Part shown: in pieces, positions 24,798-34,841 of the stretch
Numbering within the stretch: the stretch's first letter is position 1
Layout: every line of letters starts with the position of its first letter
Assembly: GCA_023458215.1 (NCBI GenBank)
Contig: JAEXAJ010000027.1
Span: 1 to 35,906 of the forward strand
Length of the DNA stretch: 35,906 nt
Reading direction: 5' to 3'
From: Bacteroidota bacterium
Lineage (GTDB): Bacteria > Bacteroidota > Bacteroidia > Bacteroidales > Bacteroidaceae
Translations under genes and position numbers: made by a program
The notes under the pieces: model-generated
Database searches by the model: none
What the model was told of the DNA's origin: nothing
What the model saw: only the letters and a program-made list of their open reading frames with translations

Positions 24798-26462
24798 TTA
24801 ACTTAATAAGAACATTAGCAGTACTTGGGCTATAATTACACGCAAGAACATGCACAGCGGATATACCGTAGCGTATGCCACCGAGGGGTTATCGCCCGGG
24901 ATGGTATCGTTGGCATAATTCAGCGCCATCGGGTTTGCCATGCTTCCACACAACATGCCTGCCGTGGTTCCGAAGTCCTCTTTCATCCACTTAAAGGCGA
25001 TGACACCCATTATCAGCACCGGAACTACTGTCAGTGCAAAGCCTGCGCCTATCCATAACAATCCTTCGGGACGGAATACGGTATCAAAGAAATGAGCCCC
25101 GGCATCCAGCCCCAGACAAGCCAGGTAGAGGGATAAGCCTAAAGCACGAAGCATCAGATTGGCACTGCGGGTCGTATAAGTCACCATGTGCATCCGTGGG
25201 CCGAATGTGCCGATAAGGATTCCTACAATGATGGGGCCTCCTGCCAATCCCAATCTGACGGGAGCGCTGATTCCGGGAATGGAAATAGGAATAGCCCCCA
25301 ATGCCAACCCTAAGATGATGCCGATAAATACGGCAACCAAGTTCGGTTCTTTCAGGCTCTTGATGGCGTTGCCCAGTACCTTTTCTACATTCTGTATGGC
25401 AGCAGCCTCACCGATTACCGTCAGACGGTCGCCCAACTGCAACCTCAATTCCGCCGTAGCCAGCAGTTGCACACCGCTGCGATAGACACGGCTGATATTG
25501 ATTCCATAATGATTACGAAGATGGAGGGCGCCCAGTTTCTTGCCGTTCAGTTCGGGACGGGTCACCACGATGCGTTGCGAGATCAATTGGCTGTCTATGG
25601 CATTCCAGTCTATATCTTCCTTGTTCCAGTCGGTATGTTCCTGCTCGCCGAAAAGCACTGTCAATGCAGGCGCATACTTCTCGGGAGTGATAACCAAAAG
25701 GCGGTCTCCCTCTTTGATAACTTTCTCCGAAGTAGGAATGGTGACTTTACCATCGCGCCACAAACGGGAGATGACAAATTTCGGATAGTTCAATCCGCCT
25801 ATTTCTTTAATGCTCTTATTAAAGATGGCGGGATTGTGTACTTGGAATGCCGCAATGTAGGGTTTGTTTATATTGTCTTTCTCTTTCAGTTCGAGATCTT
25901 CCTTGCGTGTCAGCACTTTACGAATGGCAAGTATGGCCAAGATTACACCAACCACTCCCAACGGATAAGCCACCGCACAGCCCAAAGCCGGAGTATTGGA
26001 TTCCATGCCCATCTGCTTCAAAGTTTGCTGCGCCGCACCAAGTGCGGGAGTATTAGTGGTAGCCCCACAGAGAATACCGACCATATCGGGCAGCGAAACT
26101 CCTAGTCCGTAACTGGCGAGTACCGTCATCAACGTACCTATCAGCACCACTCCCACAGCAAGCATGTTCAGCCGGACACCACCACTGCGGAAAGAACTGA
26201 AAAACCCCGGACCTACCTGCAAGCCCAATGCATATACAAAAATCACCAACCCGAAACTTTCGGCGTAATTCAGCATTTGCGGGTCTATGGACAATCCGAA
26301 ATGTCCGGCAATGATACCGGCAAAAAACACGAACGTCACACCTAAGGAAATTCCACAGATATGTATTTTCCCCAGCCCCAAGCCGATGGCAGAAATCAAC
26401 GAAAGCACTACAACCGCCTGCAAAGCGGAGTGTTCGACAAACAAACTATACAGCCAATCCAA
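24798..26462 (-). CDS. AspT/YidE/YbjL-type membrane transporter
   Basis: The 554-residue protein has two blocks of about five membrane segments flanking two cytoplasmic RCK-C (TrkA-C) domains (about 200-285 and 290-365, KVTIPTSEKVIKEGDRLLVI and LRLQLGDRLTVIGE). Both halves carry the family motif G(x)2CGxxxNxPAL: GILCGATTNTPALG and GMLCGSMANPMALN. The layout and length match the aspartate:alanine exchanger family (2.A.81), including E. coli YidE. The substrate cannot be read from sequence; the RCK-C domains suggest gating by a nucleotide or another small ligand. Its own promoter is at 26491-26521. Confidence 0.88.
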   Translation of the reverse strand: MDWLYSLFVEHSALQAVVVLSLISAIGLGLGKIHICGISLGVTFVFFAGIIAGHFGLSIDPQMLNYAESFGLVIFVYALGLQVGPGFFSSFRSGGVRLNMLAVGVVLIGTLMTVLASYGLGVSLPDMVGILCGATTNTPALGAAQQTLKQMGMESNTPALGCAVAYPLGVVGVILAILAIRKVLTRKEDLELKEKDNINKPYIAAFQVHNPAIFNKSIKEIGGLNYPKFVISRLWRDGKVTIPTSEKVIKEGDRLLVITPEKYAPALTVLFGEQEHTDWNKEDIDWNAIDSQLISQRIVVTRPELNGKKLGALHLRNHYGINISRVYRSGVQLLATAELRLQLGDRLTVIGEAAAIQNVEKVLGNAIKSLKEPNLVAVFIGIILGLALGAIPISIPGISAPVRLGLAGGPIIVGILIGTFGPRMHMVTYTTRSANLMLRALGLSLYLACLGLDAGAHFFDTVFRPEGLLWIGAGFALTVVPVLIMGVIAFKWMKEDFGTTAGMLCGSMANPMALNYANDTIPGDNPSVAYATVYPLCMFLRVIIAQVLLMFLLS

Positions 26463-26490
26463 AGTGTATTCAATTTACAGTTTCAGGCTG

Positions 26491-26521
26491 CAAAGATAGG
26501 ACTTTTAGAGTTATACTCAAG
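26491..26521 (-). promoter_or_regulatory. Promoter of the AspT/YidE-type gene
   Basis: On the minus strand TATCTTTG (26498-26491) matches TAnnTTTG. CTTG (26521-26518), one base off TTTG, lies 19 nt upstream. The start of transcription would be near 26484, about 22 nt before the ATG. Confidence 0.6.
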
Positions 26522-26554
26522 CATAATTGGTGGGCAAAAATAGCCATTGAAGCC

Positions 26555-27571
26555 TCACATCAAAAATGAAACAACAATATACACCCCCGCCGCCAATAAT
26601 CCACTTACCGGAATGGTCAACACCCAAGCTGTCATCAAGCTTTTTGTCACTCCCCAGCGAACCGCTGAAAGTCGTTTCGTCGCCCCTACTCCGATGATAG
26701 CTCCCGTAATGGTGTGCGTCGTACTTACGGGAATCTTCAGATACTCTGTCAGGAACAGGGTGAAAGCACCGGCTGTTTCTGCAATCACTCCTTCCAACGG
26801 GGTTACTTTGGTAATCTTGGTTCCCATCGTTTTTACAATCTTCCACCCACCGGACATGGTACCCAGCGAGATAGCCGTAAAGCAAGAGAAAGCTACCCAG
26901 TCCGGCAAATCATTTATGCTGTTTATTCCCATGCCCAAGCCTTCGGAATGTCCTGCTATCATGGCGGCAGCGATAATACCCATTACTTTTTGGGAGTCGT
27001 TCAAACCATGCCCCACACTGAACAAGGCCGAAGATACAAGCTGCAACTTCTTGAACCAAACCTCAGCAGTATGAGGATGTGCTTTCCTGGAGATATTGAG
27101 TACCAGCAATGTAAATCCGAAAGCGATAACCATACCGATCAGCGGAGCCAGGAAGATAAAAGCAGCAATCTTCAGGATAATGCTTACCTGAATGGCATCA
27201 AAACCATGCGCCATAATCGCAGCCCCCGCAAACCCGCCGATAAGCGTATGCGAAGAAGAGGAAGGAATGCCTTTCCACCAAGTAAACAAATTCCAGGCAA
27301 TGGCGGCTATTATTCCGGACAATATAATGGGTAATGAGATGAACTCTTCAATGACCGTTTTAGAAACCGTATTGGCAATACCGAAACCGCCAATCACATA
27401 CTTGGCAATGAAGAATGCCACAAAGTTGAAGAAGGCCGCCCATATCACCGCTTGAAAAGGAGTGAGTACCTTAGTCGAAACAATAGTAGCTATTGAATTG
27501 GCTGCATCGTGAAAGCCGTTGATATAATCGAACAGCAAAGCCAATACAATGATAATCACTAATAATTCCAT
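26555..27571 (-). CDS. pit: PiT-family inorganic phosphate transporter
   Basis: The 338-residue membrane protein has the duplicated PiT signature: DYINGFHDAANSIATIVST near the N-terminus and SVGHGLNDSQKVMGIIAAA in the second half. About ten membrane segments are visible. PiT proteins carry a metal-phosphate complex with protons or sodium. The gene follows the DUF47 gene by 16 nt on the same strand, the standard partner arrangement. Confidence 0.93.
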   Translation of the reverse strand: MELLVIIIVLALLFDYINGFHDAANSIATIVSTKVLTPFQAVIWAAFFNFVAFFIAKYVIGGFGIANTVSKTVIEEFISLPIILSGIIAAIAWNLFTWWKGIPSSSSHTLIGGFAGAAIMAHGFDAIQVSIILKIAAFIFLAPLIGMVIAFGFTLLVLNISRKAHPHTAEVWFKKLQLVSSALFSVGHGLNDSQKVMGIIAAAMIAGHSEGLGMGINSINDLPDWVAFSCFTAISLGTMSGGWKIVKTMGTKITKVTPLEGVIAETAGAFTLFLTEYLKIPVSTTHTITGAIIGVGATKRLSAVRWGVTKSLMTAWVLTIPVSGLLAAGVYIVVSFLM

Positions 27572-27587
27572 GTATTCTGTCTTGTAT

Positions 27588-28235
27588 TTATGCGTATTTC
27601 ACTATCAGGTTTCTCAGTATCTTGCCTACATGCTCGGCCGCATCGGTCGTTTTTTCTAATTCGTGCATAATCTCTTTGATCTTGATAAGCTCAATACAAT
27701 CTTTCTCTTCTTCAAAAAGTTTGGTGATAAAGAATTCATATATATCGTCCGCCTGATTTTCGATGTCATGGAGTTTGGAACAGTATCCACGCAATGTAGC
27801 CGGTTTCTTGCGGAAAGTCTCAAGCTCGTCCATCGCTTTACAGATACAGTCGGCTTCCTGCTGAATCATGCAGCTCAATTCTTTGCCACTCTCGGAGATT
27901 GGACGAGGATTGTAAATGGCGATACGCTTGGCACAGCTGTTGATTCCGTCTATAACATCGTCAATGCACGAAGCAAGGTCATGGATGTCTTCACGGTCGA
28001 AAGGAGTGATGAAAGTAGTGCCCAGTTCGTCAAAGATAAGATGGGTGAGCTTGTCTCCCTGACGTTCCGTTTCTTTTATCTTCTTATAAAACTCGGCGCG
28101 CTCTTCGGGTGAGTGATGATTCAGGCTTTCGACAAGCAGTGCCGACGAAGCACACAGTATCTCGGACAATTGTTTAAGCAATGGAAAGAATTTAGGTTCT
28201 TTCGGTGTGAACTGACTAAAAAAAGAATTCTTCAT
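27588..28235 (-). CDS. DUF47 PhoU-like partner of the phosphate transporter
   Basis: The 215-residue protein is all helical and soluble. It has the two PhoU-type E-xxx-D metal-binding patterns: ETERQGDKLTHLIFDEL and DIENQADDIYEFF, plus DREDIHDLASCIDDVID. DUF47 proteins are encoded beside pit genes in many bacteria and are thought to control the transporter. It is the first gene of the pair, with pit 16 nt downstream. No clear promoter was found upstream. Confidence 0.9.
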   Translation of the reverse strand: MKNSFFSQFTPKEPKFFPLLKQLSEILCASSALLVESLNHHSPEERAEFYKKIKETERQGDKLTHLIFDELGTTFITPFDREDIHDLASCIDDVIDGINSCAKRIAIYNPRPISESGKELSCMIQQEADCICKAMDELETFRKKPATLRGYCSKLHDIENQADDIYEFFITKLFEEEKDCIELIKIKEIMHELEKTTDAAEHVGKILRNLIVKYA

Positions 28236-28352
28236 AAATGTAAATATATTAAGTTTATTTTGTCTGCTCCCGTGTTCTATTTCTGCAAACAGAAAAGCAC
28301 AAAGTATGCTTGAAGAGAGAGAAATCCCTTCAAAGCCGGAAAGAAAGAAATA

Positions 28353-28769
28353 CTAAATAAGAATGCGCCTCAACGAATAGATATAGTACCTATATGAGAC
28401 CTTGGCAGGATTTACATGAAATGGAAAGGAATTCGTTTTTTCTTCAGGAAGAAGAGTCTTTACAGCCTTCGCTATTTGAGAGAGGACGAAGGAAGATTCT
28501 GTTCTTAAAAGTTTGAATGGAGAAGTGCCGCAAAGAGAGACAGATGCTCCTATATGGCCCACATTTGCCTGATTACTATAATTCGGGTTACAATTTTCTT
28601 TACTGTATTGCTTGATAGCTTCCCTTGGCTCACTGTATTCATATTCGGGACTATATTGTAAATCTATGGTATGAGATATCTTGCATTCCCCTTTATCATC
28701 TCCGCCGGCAGACGCAAATTTGGATAAGAGGAACAGACCTAACAATATATAAAATATATACTTTGCCAT
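28353..28769 (-). CDS. Small secreted protein of unknown function
   Basis: The 138-residue precursor begins MAKYIFYILLGLFLLSKFASAGG, a good signal peptide with an A-S-A cleavage site. The mature part has a few cysteines (GECKIS, KENCNPN, SLCGTSPF) that could pair in the periplasm. I recognise no domain. The ATG at 28769 is preferred over 28799 because a TATCTTTG box lies at 28785-28778, so transcription would begin at about 28771. The mRNA would then be nearly leaderless. It stands alone between the phosphate operon and aldolase. Confidence 0.55.
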   Translation of the reverse strand: MAKYIFYILLGLFLLSKFASAGGDDKGECKISHTIDLQYSPEYEYSEPREAIKQYSKENCNPNYSNQANVGHIGASVSLCGTSPFKLLRTESSFVLSQIAKAVKTLLPEEKTNSFPFHVNPAKVSYRYYIYSLRRILI

Positions 28770-28844
28770 ATTGCCCGCAAAGATAGAAAGTATTTTCAAG
28801 AGAGAAAGATATTCAAACTTTTATTTTTGCGAGAGTTTGAACAG

Positions 28845-28877
28845 ATAAAAATAGGGTGCATCAACGACACACCCTAT
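28845..28877 (-). terminator. Terminator of the aldolase gene
   Basis: On the minus strand ATAGGGTG (28877-28870) pairs with CACCCTAT (28858-28851) across an 11-nt loop and is followed by a TTTTT run. It sits 10 nt after the aldolase stop codon. Confidence 0.8.
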
Positions 28878-28886
28878 ATTCAGAAT

Positions 28887-29939
28887 TTAGGCAATAGTAA
28901 TCGATGAGTCCAAATAAACATCTTGAATAGCATGTAGCAATTCAACTCCTTCATTCATCGGTTTCTGGAATGCTTTGCGTCCGCTTATCAATCCCATACC
29001 TCCGGCACGCTTATTGATAACCGCAGTAATCACCGCATCTTTCAAGTCGGATGCACCATGAGATTCTCCACCTGAGTTAATGAGTCCGACACGTCCCATA
29101 TAGCCATTGGCTACCTGATAGCGGCAAAGGTCTATCGGATGCGGAGAAGATAGTTGCGTATAAACCCGATCATCCGTCTTTCCGAAATGGATGGCCTGGA
29201 AACCACCATTGTTCGTGGGAAGTTTCTGCTTCACAATATCCGCTTTGATGGTCACACCCAGATGATCGGCTTGCCCGGTAAGGTCGGCAGCAGCATGATA
29301 GTCCACTCCCCCTGCTTTGAAGTCATTATTCCTCAAATAACACCAAAGAATAGTAGCCATACCCAATTCATGGGCATACTCAAATGCCTGCGCCACTTCA
29401 ACAATCTGACGACGGCTATGTTCCGAACCAAAATAGATGGTAGCCCCAACTGCCACAGCTCCCATATTCCAGGCTTCTTTGACGGTTCCAAACATGATTT
29501 GGTCGTATGAATTAGGATAACTCAAGAGTTCGTTGTGATTCAGTTTCACTACAAATGGTATCTTATGGGCATACTTGCGCGCTACCGCTCCCAAGACTCC
29601 AAACGTTGACGCTACTGCATTACAGCCACCCTCTATGGCCAATTTCACAATATTCTCCGGATCAAAGTAGATCGGATTAGGAGCGAACGAAGCACCGGCA
29701 GAATGTTCTATCCCTTGGTCTACCGGCAGAATAGAAACATATCCGGTATTAGCCAGCCGTCCATGTCCGTACAGGGCCTGCATACTGTTTAGAGTAGGCA
29801 GATTTCTATCAGAATCAATCCATACTCTTTCGATCATGTCAGGTCCCGGAATATGAATGGATTGTTTATCTATCGTTTTACAGGTATGGTTCAGGTAAAA
29901 TTCAGCTTCCTTCCCCAATAAATCAATTATTTTATTCAT
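28887..29939 (-). CDS. fbaB: Class I fructose-bisphosphate aldolase (DhnA type)
   Basis: The 350-residue enzyme cleaves or forms fructose 1,6-bisphosphate through a Schiff base. It belongs to the DhnA/FbaB branch: [17 protein letters not shown] (substrate phosphate), [32 protein letters not shown] and [11 protein letters not shown], where the first lysine is the probable Schiff-base residue (about 232). [16 protein letters not shown] and [15 protein letters not shown] form the phosphate-binding end. The start at 29939 (MNKI) is preferred; an ATG two codons earlier is possible. FBPase lies in the same window, which fits a gluconeogenic role. Confidence 0.92.
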   Translation of the reverse strand: MNKIIDLLGKEAEFYLNHTCKTIDKQSIHIPGPDMIERVWIDSDRNLPTLNSMQALYGHGRLANTGYVSILPVDQGIEHSAGASFAPNPIYFDPENIVKLAIEGGCNAVASTFGVLGAVARKYAHKIPFVVKLNHNELLSYPNSYDQIMFGTVKEAWNMGAVAVGATIYFGSEHSRRQIVEVAQAFEYAHELGMATILWCYLRNNDFKAGGVDYHAAADLTGQADHLGVTIKADIVKQKLPTNNGGFQAIHFGKTDDRVYTQLSSPHPIDLCRYQVANGYMGRVGLINSGGESHGASDLKDAVITAVINKRAGGMGLISGRKAFQKPMNEGVELLHAIQDVYLDSSITIA

Positions 29940-30037
29940 AAGCATCTTTTTTATAGATTTGTATTCATTGATTTATAACAAAACAGTAAACGGAAAGTTC
30001 TGGAATCGAATCAGACAATGCCATCCGATATCTTCTA

Positions 30038-32536
30038 TTACTGCTGATAACGAGTAGCTTCCGTCACATCTTTTACACAACGCAACAATCCCTGCCCCTT
30101 TTTCCGTGGAAATCCGGCAGTTCGCGAACCGCTTCCGGTATAAGAGTCGCCCGAATAAAAATCGAGCATCATAGCAAAAGCGTTTGCAGGTGTTGTATTA
30201 GGAGAAGTATTGGACGACCAGTACAGTTTACTTAAATCATAGGGTGTAGTTGCCGTACCACCGGGCCACACATAATTTATGTTCATAATATTGTTCGTCA
30301 GCGTAGTTACGTCTCCCCAAAGTGAGGCAACACCGGGGTATTGTTCGCTCATGCGAGGGTATCGGGGAGTAGAAATCGTCACATTCGTTCCGGTTCCTGT
30401 CACTGCATAGGTATAGTTGGGATTTACAGGAGTATCGCCACCCACACCTGCCCCCATAACCCAAAGTTGAGTCAACTCGAGCGAGGTAGGAACCCGCCAT
30501 GTACCCAAGTCTTTCTTATCGCTTCGTTCGTAATAAGCGTTGCAACCGGTACGCGTTGTATTGATAGTCGGTGTAGCAGGGTCAGCACCCGTAGGAGTGA
30601 CATAGCCCAGAGCTTCATACCAGTTCATCGTACTACGGGTAACGGCATTGTTAACAACCGGATTACCATTCTTATCGCAATCACTTTTAGCTATTCTGAT
30701 AAGGGCATAAGGTTTACGTACCGTATGATAATTGGTAGTCAAAGCTTCATAAGGTGCTCCGGTACGAAGGGAGATGGAAACGACTCCACGTGGCTGAAAC
30801 CCTATTGTCCCACCGTAATTCCACAATTCCTGATTCACAATAACCGGAAGAGAACCACTTTGAAAATAAGGATATGTCCTTATATTCGGCCCCGTCTGCA
30901 AAGGATAGTACACCGGGTTCGACGAAGTAGATACTCCGGCTACCGGAAACCGATAGGTACGGTCAGGCTCCATCAGGCAGCGTGGATACCCCTGCGTACT
31001 TGTACTGGTGTATGTCTGCGCTTCTCCATAATTAGTATAAGATATAGCACGGGCATACTGATTGGAGTTACTTGTTCCGGATATTAACTGAGTCGAACTC
31101 CAAAATAATCCGGTAGGATAGGTACGGGCATTGAAATAAATGCTAATCATCTGAAGCTGGTTCTGCGAAGGCAGATAATATTTTGTTTTTGTAACGGCAT
31201 TCAGCGTAATATCATTTTCACGATTCAACCGCCAGCATTGCCGGATGGCAGTTTCATTCTGTGCCGTTCCGTTAAGATAGGTCACTCCGCGTCCTTCGGA
31301 ATATTCACTATCGGGATGCAGATTGGCATTGCTGGAAGAGAAGGTTACCGATGTATTCTGATAAGGACTTTCTATACTCCAGAAACGAGAATCCGAAGGA
31401 TCGATGGTATAGGCAAAACCTCCCTTTCCCCACGGATAGTCCTGTCCGTTGTGAGTAACCAAATCGGTGACAATACGCCACGACACTTCATCGGCTCCGC
31501 CTCGTCCGGTCAGTGTCAGAGTAGCCTGGTACCATGTATTGCGCTTCACATCGAAGTTATTCCAATGGTTGCCGCTGAGATTGAGGCCCAGGTAAACACG
31601 ATAGGTAACCAGACCGTCGCGTTCTCCTTCGGGCAGGGTGGTACGATATTCACAAACCACTTCTATGTAAGAGCACTGTGCAGGCAGAAGCGGAATCTGC
31701 GTTTTCGATGAGGTACACTCTTCTCCCGCCACGTTGGTAGGTAATGCTCGGGTGCCCTGCATGTTTTCGACCATATACAAGGGAGTGGCATAATTATGAG
31801 GAAGATTGTTTCCGGTAAGATCTACCGGTTCCAGATTTCCGTCATTCACCGTGATGTTATCACCGTTTACAAAAGTGGTAGTCGATGTGGTAGGAGCATT
31901 GGGCGCTATATAACTATATACCATTGGCACATTCTTCAACTGGATGGAACGCACCGTAACCAGCGTGCTCGTTTCGAGGCCACTTTTATCGATCACAACA
32001 GTTACTTTGGCTGTGAGCCGTTCAAGGTTAACCACTCCCAAAGCATAGGTTCCATTCGTTGTTCCCGGAGTTACATTCACAACTTTGGTATCCGTAAGAG
32101 CAGACATGACGACACGTCCGCCGGATAGAAAATCGGTGCCGGACGTCATCGTTTTCTTGAGGTTGTTCAGATCGGTGAGGCTTGTCACCGTACTACCTAT
32201 CGAAGAACCGGCATTCGCTATAAAAGCAAAGATACGACTCCCCGAAGAGCCGCTTATACGCATCGGTATCGTAAGATTGGACATGTCAGACGGGGCAAAG
32301 TATTTGAATGATATAGCTTTGCCGGTCGCTGCGTCAAAAACAAAAGCATTCAAGTCATACAGACTGTTCTCGTCTGTCGAAGAAGCGAGCGAGCGAGTGG
32401 TCACAGTACGCCCATCGACCGCCACCCTGAACAAATAATCAACATTGGCCGAATCATACCGGATATCCTCTTCATCTTCTGCCGTACAAGATGTAATGGC
32501 TATGATTATGAATAATATACTTAATATATGTTTCAT
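30038..32536 (-). CDS. Fimbrillin-type pilus tip lipoprotein
   Basis: The 832-residue precursor has a lipoprotein signal (MKHILSILFIIIAITSC, C17). Residues about 30-360 show the two-domain fimbrillin fold of Mfa-like proteins: YDLNAFVFDAATGK, MRISGSSGSRIFAFIANAG, VVNLERLTAKVTVVIDKS and WYQATLTLTGRGGADEV. The C-terminal half ends with a domain resembling DUF1566/C-lectin-like modules: ALGYVTPTG, TWRVPTSLELTQLW, LYWSSNTSP and GLLRCVKD. This half could be the adhesive part. It is the third gene of the pilus operon, 14 nt after the anchor gene. The large size and extra domain fit a tip subunit. Confidence 0.75.
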   Translation of the reverse strand: MKHILSILFIIIAITSCTAEDEEDIRYDSANVDYLFRVAVDGRTVTTRSLASSTDENSLYDLNAFVFDAATGKAISFKYFAPSDMSNLTIPMRISGSSGSRIFAFIANAGSSIGSTVTSLTDLNNLKKTMTSGTDFLSGGRVVMSALTDTKVVNVTPGTTNGTYALGVVNLERLTAKVTVVIDKSGLETSTLVTVRSIQLKNVPMVYSYIAPNAPTTSTTTFVNGDNITVNDGNLEPVDLTGNNLPHNYATPLYMVENMQGTRALPTNVAGEECTSSKTQIPLLPAQCSYIEVVCEYRTTLPEGERDGLVTYRVYLGLNLSGNHWNNFDVKRNTWYQATLTLTGRGGADEVSWRIVTDLVTHNGQDYPWGKGGFAYTIDPSDSRFWSIESPYQNTSVTFSSSNANLHPDSEYSEGRGVTYLNGTAQNETAIRQCWRLNRENDITLNAVTKTKYYLPSQNQLQMISIYFNARTYPTGLFWSSTQLISGTSNSNQYARAISYTNYGEAQTYTSTSTQGYPRCLMEPDRTYRFPVAGVSTSSNPVYYPLQTGPNIRTYPYFQSGSLPVIVNQELWNYGGTIGFQPRGVVSISLRTGAPYEALTTNYHTVRKPYALIRIAKSDCDKNGNPVVNNAVTRSTMNWYEALGYVTPTGADPATPTINTTRTGCNAYYERSDKKDLGTWRVPTSLELTQLWVMGAGVGGDTPVNPNYTYAVTGTGTNVTISTPRYPRMSEQYPGVASLWGDVTTLTNNIMNINYVWPGGTATTPYDLSKLYWSSNTSPNTTPANAFAMMLDFYSGDSYTGSGSRTAGFPRKKGQGLLRCVKDVTEATRYQQ

Positions 32537-32550
32537 GATTAGGGTATTTT

Positions 32551-33528
32551 TTATTCATTTACCGGAGTGACCGTATTTATTTTCCAACCGTTTATAAAGA
32601 TAGAAATCACTATATTATTATCCACCTGACTGAAATTAAGTTCAAAGACAAATGTATCTTCCCTGTCGATATCTTCCTGAGAAGTATATTTGGGAGTCGA
32701 TAAAATAAGCTCCGTAATATCCCGGTTGAAGAGATATCCGGACTCCGAAGGTTTCTTAATCACTAGCATCGGGGTATTGCCTTTTACAAGTCGCATGGTT
32801 TTCAAATAACAGTTCATCACATTTCCCGTGACCGACGTATTATAAGGTGTGTACTTCAACATCTTATGGGAAGTGTCTATCGTATTATCATTTTTATACC
32901 TCCCGTTTACAGCAGTGATAAATACATCGGGAACTACTACAGCCCGGCTCAAGAAGTTTATACCGGAGATTTTTACTATAATATTTTTAGTATCTTTCAT
33001 CAAATCTACATCCGTAATATAGGACGTATCATATGTAGAGGAGGCATCAGCCGCATATCCGGTGTAAAACTCCCCGGGCACCGATACGGGAACCAAATAC
33101 CCCTCCTCTCCTTCCTTCGTATTTAGCATGACACGGAAATCGGAAGTAGCCGTTACTCCCTGTTGAAACTCACTGTTAAACGAATTAGTACGATTGTCTA
33201 TCCAACCTGCCGAAAAGGTATTGAGATTATCACAAATGACAACAGCCCGATAGTCACCTTCAGGCAAAGGGATAGTCATGATATAATTGCTTGCCAGCTT
33301 GTCTCCCGAATCCGAATAACGTCCTACATACTTTCCATCGGCGTCAAAGACATAAACCGCCACCTGACGCACTTCAGAACCAAATAAATCGGAATACTGA
33401 TTATTCAATGTATACCGGAATCTGAGCCGTAATGCGCTTTCTTTACAATCAGAATTGTCATCTTTTATACACGATTGCATAATAATGAGAATAGTGAAAA
33501 GGATGAACTTTGCAGATATACATTTCAT
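32551..33528 (-). CDS. Mfa2/FimB-family pilus anchor lipoprotein
   Basis: The 325-residue lipoprotein begins MKCISAKFILFTILIIMQSC with C20 as the lipidated cysteine. The mature protein has the Mfa2/FimB pattern: LRLRFRYTLNNQYSDLFGSEVRQV, VAVYVFDADGKYVGRYSD, MTIPLPEGDYRAVVICDN and a closing VISIFINGWKINTVTP. Such proteins anchor the fimbria in the outer membrane and limit its length. The start at 33528 is chosen to give a normal lipoprotein signal; the frame is open to 33555. It lies 68 nt after the fimbrillin gene and 14 nt before the tip gene. Confidence 0.82.
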   Translation of the reverse strand: MKCISAKFILFTILIIMQSCIKDDNSDCKESALRLRFRYTLNNQYSDLFGSEVRQVAVYVFDADGKYVGRYSDSGDKLASNYIMTIPLPEGDYRAVVICDNLNTFSAGWIDNRTNSFNSEFQQGVTATSDFRVMLNTKEGEEGYLVPVSVPGEFYTGYAADASSTYDTSYITDVDLMKDTKNIIVKISGINFLSRAVVVPDVFITAVNGRYKNDNTIDTSHKMLKYTPYNTSVTGNVMNCYLKTMRLVKGNTPMLVIKKPSESGYLFNRDITELILSTPKYTSQEDIDREDTFVFELNFSQVDNNIVISIFINGWKINTVTPVNE

Positions 33529-33596
33529 ACGTTGACAGTATTTAATCTCCTCCATTCGTTATGAACGGAGGAGATGATTTGAATAGAATAAGAAAA

Positions 33597-34841
33597 TTAC
33601 CAGGCGGGATTAATGGAATTGATAACCCACGGTTTCACAGTAACACTGCACGTCACTGCTATGTTGGTGTCATAAGGTTTACCGGTAGCCTGCGTCTGAT
33701 TGAAAACCAGATTATCAATGCGGTACACATTGCCACGTTTGAACTCCAGGATATTATCATTAGTCACGCTGTTCTTATATTTGGACACCACTACATAAAG
33801 AGTAGTCGGACCCAGCGGATTATTCACATACTGAACTTCTGTTAATTTAAGAATGATGTGTGGGATATCGCCAACCGGGGTTGTTTGTCCTGATGCCGGA
33901 ACTGTACTCGGGCACACTTGATAAGCCCATGATAATTTGGGAGCCACAGTCGGAACGATTGTCGCCCCATTCGTTGCATCGGGATAGAAACTCAATCCGG
34001 CAGTGATAGGTGTGCAATAGTCCGCAAAAGCATTTGCAGTCCAGTCGCTCGGAGCCGAAGGAGAACCGCCGGCATAATAAGGGAAGTTAGGATTGGCAGT
34101 AAAGTATGTATCATAGTCGGTAGCCCATGCCGCTTGATTCACAATATTCACAGGAGCATTTAAATAGGGAGTGGCATCCAAACGTACATACTGGTTCACA
34201 TTATTGATAAATACACCCGACAATTTATAGCCGGTTATATCGGTACTGATTGGTGAACCTACGGTTACGTTCTGACAAGTCACCTGACCTATTTCTATAC
34301 GGGCTAAGATGGGGCTGATTTCTACTGAGGCTGTATAATTGTTCCCGGTGGTTGGTGTAAATGCAGGACTTAATCCTGACATGGGCACATTCTGAGCATT
34401 TCCTTGCAAACGATCCACACGCAGTCTGGCGTCAGCACTGGTTGTTCCTTCCACACTCGGAAACACTTGTCCGACGTCAGTCTTGATATTTGCCATAAAA
34501 TAAAGAAACTGAGCCGAGCTAGGCACACCACTGATGGTAACCGCATTTCCGCTTGTGGGCGTCAAAGTAGTGTTAGCCAGTGTAGATATCTCGGCAGGCG
34601 TAAGTTGGCGTTGAAAAATGCTGGTATAGGAACTGTTTAGGAAATAAAGCTTTCCTGAACCTAGTACAGCATACTCAGCCGCTCCTTTTTCGTTGTTTAC
34701 ACCCCTGGTAAAACCAGATTGTTCCACTCTCAATGATACATTGTTTACACCGGATTCCGGCATTTCTTCAATTGTTTCCTTGTCACTACAAGCAAACAAT
34801 ACACTGACCAAAGCTGTCAGTAGAGCAGTTTTCCTAATCAT
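33597..34841 (-). CDS. Major fimbrillin (type V pilin)
   Basis: The 414-residue prepilin has a lipoprotein signal ending LFAC (C18). R46 in SGFTRGVNN is the expected protease site, matching the R46 cleavage known for P. gingivalis FimA. The mature subunit has fimbrillin features: AVLGSGKLYFLN, SSAQFLYFMANI, SPILARIEIGQV, a KLSGVFINNVNQYV block and the C-terminal FKRGNVYRIDNLVF with VTVKPWVINS. In type V pili the strand freed by arginine-specific cleavage is replaced by a donor strand of the next subunit. It leads the operon, in line with a highly expressed shaft subunit. Confidence 0.85.
   Translation of the reverse strand: MIRKTALLTALVSVLFACSDKETIEEMPESGVNNVSLRVEQSGFTRGVNNEKGAAEYAVLGSGKLYFLNSSYTSIFQRQLTPAEISTLANTTLTPTSGNAVTISGVPSSAQFLYFMANIKTDVGQVFPSVEGTTSADARLRVDRLQGNAQNVPMSGLSPAFTPTTGNNYTASVEISPILARIEIGQVTCQNVTVGSPISTDITGYKLSGVFINNVNQYVRLDATPYLNAPVNIVNQAAWATDYDTYFTANPNFPYYAGGSPSAPSDWTANAFADYCTPITAGLSFYPDATNGATIVPTVAPKLSWAYQVCPSTVPASGQTTPVGDIPHIILKLTEVQYVNNPLGPTTLYVVVSKYKNSVTNDNILEFKRGNVYRIDNLVFNQTQATGKPYDTNIAVTCSVTVKPWVINSINPAW

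Noticed and set aside
25467..26105. 212-residue ORF antisense to the AspT/YidE-type gene
   Set aside because: Shadow frame with no domain; the membrane transporter on the opposite strand is clear.
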